Shown here piece after piece: positions 1 through 5,445 of a stretch of 12,042 bases of DNA. The stretch is from assembly GCA_947305675.1 (NCBI GenBank), contig CAMZED010000041.1:1-12042 (forward strand), read 5' to 3'. The DNA comes from an uncultured Clostridia bacterium. GTDB lineage: Bacteria; Bacillota; Clostridia; Oscillospirales; CAG-382. The translations under genes were made by a program, and so were the position numbers. Each line of letters starts with the position of its first letter. Position 1 is the first letter of the stretch. The notes under the pieces are model-generated. The model did no database searches, had not been told where the DNA came from, and saw only the letters and a program-made list of their open reading frames with translations.

Positions 1-32
1 AAGACTGAACCTGTCCGTAATCCGTAATCAAA

Positions 33-64
33 AATGCGCCGCGAAAGCGGCGCATTACTTTTTT
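33..64 (+). terminator. Intrinsic terminator of an upstream gene
   Basis: A perfect 10-bp stem (AATGCGCCGC at 33-42 pairing with GCGGCGCATT at 47-56) closes a GAAA tetraloop and is followed by a run of six T at 59-64. It should end a plus-strand transcript entering from the left of the window. The A-run at 30-34 gives a short T-run on the other strand, so it may also work in reverse. It insulates the promoter that follows immediately. Confidence 0.9.
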
Positions 65-67
65 CTA

Positions 68-96
68 TTGACAAAAATTAATATTTATGGTATCAA
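68..96 (+). promoter_or_regulatory. Extended -10 promoter of the solute-binding lipoprotein gene
   Basis: TTGACA (68-73), a 17-base spacer, then TATCAA (91-96) preceded by TG at 88-89, giving an extended -10. The predicted start of transcription near 103 leaves a 5' leader of about 44 bases before the ATG at 147. The -10 matches consensus at only four of six bases; the perfect -35 and the TG motif compensate. Confidence 0.7.
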
Positions 97-146
97 GATA
101 TAAAGCGGATTTTACATTTTTCCGCGCAATAAAACGGAGGACAGCA

Positions 147-1655
147 ATGAAAAGATTTTTAGCGTTACTCATTATCGCGGTTCTTGCCGTATCGGTGCTT
201 GCTTCTTGCAATACCGGCAGCGGCACAAGCGAAAGTTCAGCTCCCGAAACGAGCGAAGAACAGCAGGTTTCCGCCGAATCGTCAAACGACAGTGAATGGA
301 CGGACGAAAACGGCAAATGGGTCCCCAAACACAAAGTTGTTGATCAAAAAGGCCAGACCTTCACGATCATAGTGCGCGGTTCTTCCGCCGGTACTTATCA
401 GTCCGACGACTTTACTTACGGCGAAGATTCCAGCGGACTTTACGGCGATATCCTCGGCGACGCGGTCAAAGAGCGCAACAGGATAGTAGAATCGCTTTAT
501 AACGTCGAACTCGTCGTTGTGAGAAGCGATAATATCGTTAACGATATCAATACCGACATCAGCGGCACGCTCGGCAATTACGACGCAATTATGCCTTCCA
601 TGAGCCAGCTTTCGACTCTCGCGGCCGAAAATTCGCTTTATGACCTTACGAGCATCGAAGGATTTGACGTCTATGCACCCTGGTACGACAGAAACGCCAC
701 CGAAGCGTTTTCGATTAACGGTTCAGTCTATTTCACCACCGGCGATATAACCATTCTGAACAAAGTCGGCGCGCCGTCGATACTTTTCAATAAAGATATG
801 GTCACCAATTACCGTCTCGAAAGCCCCTATGACCTTGTAAAAAGCCATCAGTGGACCTTTGACAAGATGGTCGAACTGGGCAAGCAGGTATCAAGCACCA
901 CCAACGACGATCCTTTTATGAACAACTATGGTATGCTTACCAGCTACGGCGATATCATGGTAATGTTCGGCGCCTCGGGTGAGAAGATCGTCCGCAAGGA
1001 TGAAGACGATCTTCCCATACTTTCGTTCACTACCGGAAACGAACGTGCCGTCGGCATTGCGCAGAAGGTTTTGGAAACAATGGCAAACGGCGACGACTGG
1101 ATGATCTATGCTCAGGATCCCGCGTTCTCTTCCGACATATGGGTCGAGTCGTTAAGGCTTTTCTCCGAAGGACACGCTTTGTTCAGACCTTCTTATTTCT
1201 CGGCGACTACCAAACTCCGCAAGAATACTGATATGATATTCGGCATTGTGCCCCATCCGCTTATGGACAGCACTCAGGAAGAATACGTCAGCTACTGCGG
1301 AACCGGTTCCACCGCCGGTATAGCGATCCCCAAGTCCTGCCGGGATAAAGATTTTTCGGCGTATATGATCGACGCTTATTCCGCATACGCCAAAGACACC
1401 GTCACGCACGCTTATTACGACGTCAACCTCGTTCTCAAAGATGCTTCATACGACAACGAAAGCGTCGAGATGCTTGACATTATATTCGGCAACATCTATT
1501 ACGATATGGGCGAATGCTTCAACTTCGGCGATATCAAAACCGTATTCAACGATCTCGCAGCCAACAGAAGCAGCGATATCGTTTCCAAGCTCGCCGGTAT
1601 AACCGACAAAATGAATCAGCAGATCGAAGAGCTGCGCGAGAATTTTGCTGACTGA
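147..1655 (+). CDS. Extracellular solute-binding lipoprotein of an ABC importer
   Basis: A 502-residue exported lipoprotein. The N-terminus has a basic MKR start, a hydrophobic core and a lipobox L18-A19-S20-C21, so the mature protein should be tethered by a diacylglyceryl Cys21. A Ser/Glu-rich linker (about 22-50) follows, then a long two-lobe body that resembles family 1 (sugar-type) solute-binding proteins of Clostridia, in length and in elements such as SILFNKDMV, HQWTFDKMVELGK and GIAIPKSC. The ATG at 147 is chosen because GGAGG at 136-140 lies 6 bases upstream; the in-frame ATG at 87 falls inside the promoter and has no binding site. No permease or ATPase gene for this protein is in the window, so its partner is elsewhere or to the left, beyond the terminator. 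The substrate is unknown; carbohydrate is the family default, not something shown here. The gene overlaps yfcE by one base. Confidence 0.88.
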   Translation: MKRFLALLIIAVLAVSVLASCNTGSGTSESSAPETSEEQQVSAESSNDSEWTDENGKWVPKHKVVDQKGQTFTIIVRGSSAGTYQSDDFTYGEDSSGLYGDILGDAVKERNRIVESLYNVELVVVRSDNIVNDINTDISGTLGNYDAIMPSMSQLSTLAAENSLYDLTSIEGFDVYAPWYDRNATEAFSINGSVYFTTGDITILNKVGAPSILFNKDMVTNYRLESPYDLVKSHQWTFDKMVELGKQVSSTTNDDPFMNNYGMLTSYGDIMVMFGASGEKIVRKDEDDLPILSFTTGNERAVGIAQKVLETMANGDDWMIYAQDPAFSSDIWVESLRLFSEGHALFRPSYFSATTKLRKNTDMIFGIVPHPLMDSTQEEYVSYCGTGSTAGIAIPKSCRDKDFSAYMIDAYSAYAKDTVTHAYYDVNLVLKDASYDNESVEMLDIIFGNIYYDMGECFNFGDIKTVFNDLAANRSSDIVSKLAGITDKMNQQIEELRENFAD

Positions 1656-2224
1656 TGCGTTTACTCATAGCGTCTGATATACACGGGTCAGCCTTGTATT
1701 GCAATGAACTTATAAAACGATATAAAGAGGAAAAAGCCGAGCGGATCATTCTGCTCGGCGATATCCTTTATCACGGTCCGCGCAACGATCTTCCCGATGA
1801 ATACGGACCGAAAGAGGTTATAAAAGCGCTTAATTCGCTTAAAGACGATATTATCTGTGTACGCGGGAATTGCGATACCGAAGTCGATCAGACGGTCCTT
1901 GATTTTCCGATAATGGCTGATTATGCTTTGATCGTTGCGGACGGAATAACTCTTTTCGCCACGCACGGGCACAAATACAACACCGAAAAAAAGCCGCCGC
2001 TTCACAGCGGCGACGTGTTGCTTTGCGGTCATACCCATATACCGGCAAAGGTATTTTTCGATAATAACGTATATATCAACCCCGGCTCTGTTTCGATCCC
2101 GAAAGGCGGCTCGGCAAGGGGATATATCATCTTTCAAAACGGCGTTTTTGATTGGAAGACGTTAAAAGGTGAAACTTTCGACAGGTTCGATTACGTTCAT
2201 TCGAGTTTCGCGCCTTGCAATTGA
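1655..2224 (+). CDS. yfcE: YfcE-type metallophosphodiesterase
   Basis: A 189-residue cytoplasmic calcineurin-like phosphoesterase closely matching the YfcE family in length and motif order. Visible metal-site motifs are SDIHG (D8, H10), GDILYHGPRN (D36), RGNCD (N72, D74), THGH (H103) and GHTH (H125, H127), with the family hallmark NPGSVSIPKGG near the C-terminus. YfcE enzymes are Mn-dependent and hydrolyse phosphodiester model substrates; their physiological substrate is not settled. The start ATG at 1655 shares its A with the TGA of the preceding lipoprotein gene, and no good Shine-Dalgarno sequence lies upstream, so translation probably depends on reinitiation after the upstream gene. The 3' end overlaps the convergent lipoprotein gene by 28 bases. 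A minus-strand hairpin terminator is embedded at 1986-2014. No plus-strand terminator is visible after the stop. Confidence 0.93.
   Translation: MRLLIASDIHGSALYCNELIKRYKEEKAERIILLGDILYHGPRNDLPDEYGPKEVIKALNSLKDDIICVRGNCDTEVDQTVLDFPIMADYALIVADGITLFATHGHKYNTEKKPPLHSGDVLLCGHTHIPAKVFFDNNVYINPGSVSIPKGGSARGYIIFQNGVFDWKTLKGETFDRFDYVHSSFAPCN
1986..2014 (-). terminator. Minus-strand terminator embedded in yfcE
   Basis: Read on the minus strand, a 7-bp GC-only-but-one stem (CGCCGCT at 2012-2006, loop GTGA, AGCGGCG at 2001-1995) is followed by GC and seven T (the A-run at 1986-1992 on the plus strand). This is the form of an intrinsic terminator and faces transcripts arriving from the metal-import operon, whose last stop codon is about 180 bases upstream. 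It lies wholly within yfcE coding sequence (residues around E110 to D119), so it may partly reflect codon choice. Confidence 0.65.
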
Positions 2225-2679
2225 GCGTAAGTCATCCCGTTTTCAAGATAGGTGTTAAACGTTCCGCTTACGGTTATAAGCTCACCGATCTCCGGATAAT
2301 CTTCGGGATAAACGTGTTCGCCCTCAAGATCGAATTCGATCCCCTGCGTACAGCAGGCGAGCGCATCCGGCACGACGCAGGCGAAATATATTCCGAGGTT
2401 GTTGGAATAAACCTCGAACATGCCGCAAATCCTTACGCTTTTGCCGATATATTTTTCGGGATAAACCATCATATCGTAAACCTGTGCATAAACAAGTGTG
2501 CTGCTTAACCCCACAAGATCAACGTCATAACCGAATCCCGCCGTATCGATAAGCGATGCGGCGCTTTCTTTTTCGACTTCCGCGCCGTTTGACGGGGCAG
2601 CCACGGTCTTGTCGCCCGAAGAGCAGGAAAACAGGAACATCATGCACAAAGCAAGTGCGACCGATAAAGCTTTTTTCAT
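2197..2679 (-). CDS. Small cysteine-containing lipoprotein, last gene of the metal operon
   Basis: A 160-residue lipoprotein: MKK start, hydrophobic core, lipobox L16-F17-S18-C19, then a polar linker to about residue 55. The globular part (about 60-160) is beta-rich and carries YPEKYIGKSVRICGMF, a YFACVVPD strand, the motif ACCTQGIEF (C109, C110) and YPEIGELITVSGTF. This pattern of strands around 'GK-hydrophobic-V-x-G' turns resembles a small OB-like barrel, but that is inference. From memory, similar clostridial lipoproteins with a CC-x-QG-hydrophobic-EF motif occur beside metal ABC importers; this was not checked. Besides the lipid-modified Cys19 and Cys12 in the signal peptide, it has C85, C101, C109 and C110, which could bind metal or form disulfides. 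It starts 12 bases after the permease stop, with AGGA 10 bases before the ATG, so it is co-transcribed. Function unknown; an accessory role in metal capture is a guess from context. Confidence 0.82.
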   Translation of the reverse strand: MKKALSVALALCMMFLFSCSSGDKTVAAPSNGAEVEKESAASLIDTAGFGYDVDLVGLSSTLVYAQVYDMMVYPEKYIGKSVRICGMFEVYSNNLGIYFACVVPDALACCTQGIEFDLEGEHVYPEDYPEIGELITVSGTFNTYLENGMTYAQLQGAKLE

Positions 2680-2691
2680 ATCACTGCCGTC

Positions 2692-3543
2692 CTAACGTGA
2701 CCTTCTCAAACAAAGTCCGATAACCGAAAAGATAATGAATGCGACAATGTCGACCGCGACGATGGTCGCCCCGACGGGAGTCCCGCCGGCGATCGATACA
2801 AGCATACCGATCACTGCGCACACGACCGAAAGCACAGCAGAACAAACCGTGACGGATTTAAAGCTTTTGAATACCCTCATAGCCGACAGGGCGGGGAATA
2901 TGACCAGCGCCGATATAAGCAGCGATCCCACAAGGTTCATCGCCAAAACGATTATAACGGCAATTATAACGGCTATCAGAAGGTTGTAGAGAGACGCGCG
3001 AACGCCTGTGGCTTTGGCGAAGTTTTCATCAAAAGTGACCGAAAATATCCGGTTGTAAAAGAATACGTAAATAAGTATCACCGCCGAAGAGAGCGCAATG
3101 CAAAGCCAAACTTTGCTTTCGGTAAGCGTTAATATCGAATATGATCCGAACAATGTGGAACATACGTCACCCGAAAGATTGCCCGAAGTCGAGAATACGT
3201 TCATAAGAAGATATCCCACGGCGAGCGAACCTACCGATATCATCGCAATGGCGGCGTCGCCGCGGATCTTTGCGTTCTGACCGGTCCTCAGCAGCAAAAC
3301 CGCGCTTATTACGGTAATAAACAGAACAAGAGGCATATTATCGGTTATGTTGAGCACAGTAGCTATGGCTATGGCGCCGAAAGCGACGTGAGACAACCCG
3401 TCGCCTATAAATGAAAACCTTTTTAATACAAGAGTCACGCCGAAAAGCGATGAACACAGAGCAATAAGCACGCCGACAATTAAGGCGTAGCGGACGATGT
3501 CGAACTGAAACGAATCGGCAAGTTTATTAATGATATCAGCCAT
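2692..3543 (-). CDS. znuB: Metal ABC transporter permease (ABC-3 family, ZnuB/MntB-like)
   Basis: A 283-residue polytopic membrane protein of the ABC-3 (zinc/manganese) permease family, with about eight to nine hydrophobic helices. Family signatures are RFSFIGDGLSHVAFGAIA (about 43-60), the cytoplasmic coupling region FDENFAKATGV, the helix NLVGSLLISALVIFPALSAM, and a C-terminal GTPVGATIVAV stretch. It forms the channel for the metal delivered by the znuA-like lipoprotein and is driven by the adjacent ATPase. The start at 3543 is chosen because AAGGAGG at 3558-3552 sits 8 bases upstream; a longer in-frame reading from 3597 would add 18 residues inside the ATPase gene with no binding site. The start codon overlaps the end of the ATPase gene by 8 bases, implying translational coupling. 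Zinc versus manganese cannot be decided from this subunit. Confidence 0.92.
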   Translation of the reverse strand: MADIINKLADSFQFDIVRYALIVGVLIALCSSLFGVTLVLKRFSFIGDGLSHVAFGAIAIATVLNITDNMPLVLFITVISAVLLLRTGQNAKIRGDAAIAMISVGSLAVGYLLMNVFSTSGNLSGDVCSTLFGSYSILTLTESKVWLCIALSSAVILIYVFFYNRIFSVTFDENFAKATGVRASLYNLLIAVIIAVIIVLAMNLVGSLLISALVIFPALSAMRVFKSFKSVTVCSAVLSVVCAVIGMLVSIAGGTPVGATIVAVDIVAFIIFSVIGLCLRRSR

Positions 3544-4246
3544 TCGATTCGCCTCCTTTGTTAAGTTCGGAAAATACGGCGCTCGAAATATATTCATCTT
3601 TTGTGCCGAAAAACAGTTCTTTGCCTATATGCAGGATCTTATCGGCGTATTTTAAAGAGACGTTTACGTCGTGCGATATCATAACTACGGTCATTTTGTC
3701 TTTTTTGTTAAGATCGTTTATTATGCCGTAAAATTCGGCGGTTACGGCGGGATCAAGCCCCGTGACGGGTTCGTCGAGCAGGATCATCGAAGTCGCCGCA
3801 CACAAAGCGCGCGCAAGCAGAACGCGTTGCTGCTGTCCGCCCGAAAGTTCGCGGTAGCAGCGGGTTTTAAGTTCTGTCAGCCCCAATTTTTCAATATTTC
3901 TCAACGCGATCTCTTTTTCGGCTTTGCCGTAAAAAGGGCGGAACCCAAGGCGGTTCTGGCAGCCTGACAGAATAATTTCATATACCGAGGCGGGGAAGTC
4001 CTTTTGAACGATGGTCTGCTGAGGCAAATAGCCTATTCGGCTCTGTTTTAATCCTTCGCCGTATGAGATTTTTCCGGAAACAGGGGATTTTAACCCGAGA
4101 ACCGCCTTCATCAGCGTGGTTTTACCCGATCCGTTTTCACCGACGATGCACAAATAATCGCCTTTTTCGATAGTGAAAGACAGGCTTTCTATTATTTTTT
4201 TGCCGTCGTAGCCCAATGTTACGTTTTCGCAAGTCAGTAAAGCCAT
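3536..4246 (-). CDS. znuC: Metal ABC transporter ATP-binding protein (ZnuC/MntA-like)
   Basis: A 236-residue ABC ATPase with every catalytic element in place: Walker A GENGSGKTT (36-44), Q-loop at LPQQ (Q76/Q77), ABC signature LSGGQQQR (134-141), Walker B MILLDEP (154-160, with E159 as catalytic base), D-loop GLDP (163-166) and H-loop H192 in ISHD. It would dimerise on the cytoplasmic face of the permease and power metal import. Length and the PFYGKAEKEIALRNIEKLGL helical region fit the metal-importer subfamily. GAGGA lies 5 bases upstream of the ATG. It begins 9 bases after the znuA-like stop begins its gap (8 non-coding bases between them) and overlaps the permease by 8 bases, so all three are one transcription unit. 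No missing residue or frameshift was seen. Confidence 0.95.
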   Translation of the reverse strand: MALLTCENVTLGYDGKKIIESLSFTIEKGDYLCIVGENGSGKTTLMKAVLGLKSPVSGKISYGEGLKQSRIGYLPQQTIVQKDFPASVYEIILSGCQNRLGFRPFYGKAEKEIALRNIEKLGLTELKTRCYRELSGGQQQRVLLARALCAATSMILLDEPVTGLDPAVTAEFYGIINDLNKKDKMTVVMISHDVNVSLKYADKILHIGKELFFGTKDEYISSAVFSELNKGGESNG

Positions 4247-4254
4247 TTATGTCC

Positions 4255-5226
4255 TCAATTCAACGCTTTTTTAATGATTTTAAGGTTTTGTTCCATACAG
4301 GATAAATACGTCGTTCCGTCAGCCGCCTGCCGGTAGGTCACGGTTTGAAGTGAATTTAAAGTAATAATCGACTGATCTTTTGTTTTACTTCCGTTTTTTA
4401 CGGTTTGTGCAAGACTTCCGTCCGAAGTTTCGGTCTGCAATATATATTTAAGTCCGAGCTCGTCCGTCTTATTAATTAAAAACATCAACGTTTCAAAACT
4501 CGCTTCGGTTTCAGCCGAACATCCCGGAAAAGCGGCATAATATTCGATCCCGTAATCGTCGGTCAGATACCTGAAAGGAAACCTGTCGGCGAAAAGAAGA
4601 ACGTTATTCGCGGCGGACGATATTGTTTGAGAATAATCCCTGTCGAGTTTTGCAAGTTTTTCGGTGTATGCCGCGGCGTTGGAATAATAATCACCGGAGT
4701 TGTCGGGATCTATCTCCGCCAGTTTTTCGGCGATGTAAGCGCAGATTTTTTCAGCTAAATTCAAAGAAAGCCAGACGTGTTCGTCGAACTCTTCGGCTTC
4801 ATCGTCATCCTCTTCCGACTGCATTCCCGAAACTGTCTCTTCTTGTTTGATTTCTTTGCCGAGCAGCGTGAATATATCGATATTTTCAATATTTTTGCCT
4901 TTGAGCGATTCAAGCGATTCTCTCAGCCAAGAATCGGACTGACCGCCGACGAATATCAAAAGATCACAATCGGAAACGGCGACTATATCGTCGACGGAAG
5001 GCTGAAAACTGTGAGGATCTATCCCGTTGTCTACAAGCATCTGTATCTCGGCGTTGTCGCCGGCGATATTCAAAGCCCAGTCGTAAAGCGGGAATATCGT
5101 AGTTATGATCTTCAACTTTCCCGAACCGCTTGTGCTTACGGCTTGCTTACAGGAGCAGAGAGGTACTAAAACGAACGCCAGGATCAAAAGTATCGCTGCG
5201 GATTTAGCGACGGATTTATAATGCAT
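4255..5226 (-). CDS. znuA: Metal ABC transporter substrate-binding lipoprotein (cluster A-I, ZnuA-like, variant site)
   Basis: A 323-residue lipoprotein: hydrophobic signal, lipobox L23-C24-S25-C26, then the cluster A-I fold opening with KIITTIFPLYDWA. The first ligand is H72 in GIDPHSFQPS and the second is H150 in DEHVW, preceded by an acidic loop (EEDDDEAEEFDE, 138-149) where ZnuA proteins often have a His-rich loop; this one has no histidine apart from H150. The third ligand position, His in ZnuA and Glu in PsaA/MntC-type proteins, reads F212-A213-D214-R215-F216 here, so the canonical histidine is absent. The C-terminal half continues with YYAAFPGCSAETEASFETL and LQTETSDGSLAQTV. It delivers zinc or manganese to the permease. 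GGAG lies 8 bases before the ATG, downstream of a strong promoter with a palindrome. First gene of the operon. The metal is uncertain because of the altered site. Confidence 0.9.
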   Translation of the reverse strand: MHYKSVAKSAAILLILAFVLVPLCSCKQAVSTSGSGKLKIITTIFPLYDWALNIAGDNAEIQMLVDNGIDPHSFQPSVDDIVAVSDCDLLIFVGGQSDSWLRESLESLKGKNIENIDIFTLLGKEIKQEETVSGMQSEEDDDEAEEFDEHVWLSLNLAEKICAYIAEKLAEIDPDNSGDYYSNAAAYTEKLAKLDRDYSQTISSAANNVLLFADRFPFRYLTDDYGIEYYAAFPGCSAETEASFETLMFLINKTDELGLKYILQTETSDGSLAQTVKNGSKTKDQSIITLNSLQTVTYRQAADGTTYLSCMEQNLKIIKKALN

Positions 5227-5245
5227 TTTTGTTACTCCGATATAA

Positions 5246-5266
5246 ATTTGCGAATTTGTCGCAAAT
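5246..5266. promoter_or_regulatory. 21-bp palindrome, likely operator of the znu operon
   Basis: Perfect inverted arms ATTTGCGA (5246-5253) and TCGCAAAT (5259-5266) around a 5-base centre. It begins one base downstream of the znu -10 hexamer and covers the predicted transcription start, an ideal place for repression. Fur-family regulators such as Zur bind dyads of about this length, but the sequence is not the Bacillus Zur consensus or the streptococcal AdcR site as I know them. The cognate regulator is not in this window. Confidence 0.6.
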
Positions 5267-5267
5267 C

Positions 5268-5296
5268 AGTATATCAGCAGGCGACGTATTTGTCAA
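5268..5296 (-). promoter_or_regulatory. Promoter of the znu metal-import operon
   Basis: On the minus strand: TTGACA (5296-5291), exactly 17 bases, then TATACT (5273-5268). The -35 is perfect and the -10 matches five of six. It lies about 42 bases upstream of the znuA-like ATG. Strong constitutive hexamers plus a dyad over the start site fit a repressible promoter. Confidence 0.85.
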
Positions 5297-5305
5297 GATA
5301 ATTTT

Positions 5306-5325
5306 TATAATCGCCTTCGATTTTA
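5306..5325. promoter_or_regulatory. Imperfect dyad between the divergent promoters
   Basis: TATAATCG (5306-5313) and CGATTTTA (5318-5325) form 8-base arms with one mismatch around CCTT. It sits between the -35 boxes of the two divergent promoters. It is AT-rich and could be chance; listed as a possible protein site only. Confidence 0.25.
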
Positions 5326-5334
5326 AAGTTTTTG

Positions 5335-5363
5335 TTGACCTGTAAACTTCTGAAGTATATAAT
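5335..5363 (+). promoter_or_regulatory. Promoter of the MMPL/RND transporter gene
   Basis: TTGACC (5335-5340), a 17-base spacer, and a perfect TATAAT (5358-5363). Transcription from about 5370 gives a leader of about 73 bases before the GTG at 5443. It rules out in-frame starts near 5332 for the downstream gene. The leader contains a GCGCCGGCGC palindrome at 5380-5389 of unknown meaning. Confidence 0.88.
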
Positions 5364-5432
5364 ATTCACCAGAGCATCGGCGCCGGCGCGTTTCATGCCC
5401 GACGTCCGACTCGGCAATAATTTATTTTATAC

Positions 5433-5445
5433 GGAGAGAAAAGTG
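5433..5445 (+). promoter_or_regulatory. Ribosome binding site fixing a GTG start
   Basis: GGAG at 5433-5436 lies 6 bases before GTG at 5443-5445. It is the only in-frame start downstream of the promoter and ahead of the first membrane helix with a credible Shine-Dalgarno; the in-frame ATG at 5395 has none. Confidence 0.8.

Noticed and set aside
87..146. N-terminal extension of the solute-binding protein from the ATG at 87
   Set aside because: That ATG lies within the promoter, upstream of the predicted transcript start, and would put 20 residues before the signal peptide.
2394..2416. Inverted repeat CGAGGTT / AACCTCG with 9-base loop
   Set aside because: It lies inside the small lipoprotein gene and has no T-run on either strand, so it is not a terminator; chance is likely at this length.
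5380..5389. GCGCCGGCGC palindrome in the MMPL leader
   Set aside because: Ten bases, isolated, with no second copy noticed; not enough to call a regulatory site.
5332..5442. N-terminal extension of the MMPL gene from TTG at 5332 or ATG at 5395
   Set aside because: 5332 lies in the -35 region and 5395 lacks a Shine-Dalgarno; GTG at 5443 has a good one.
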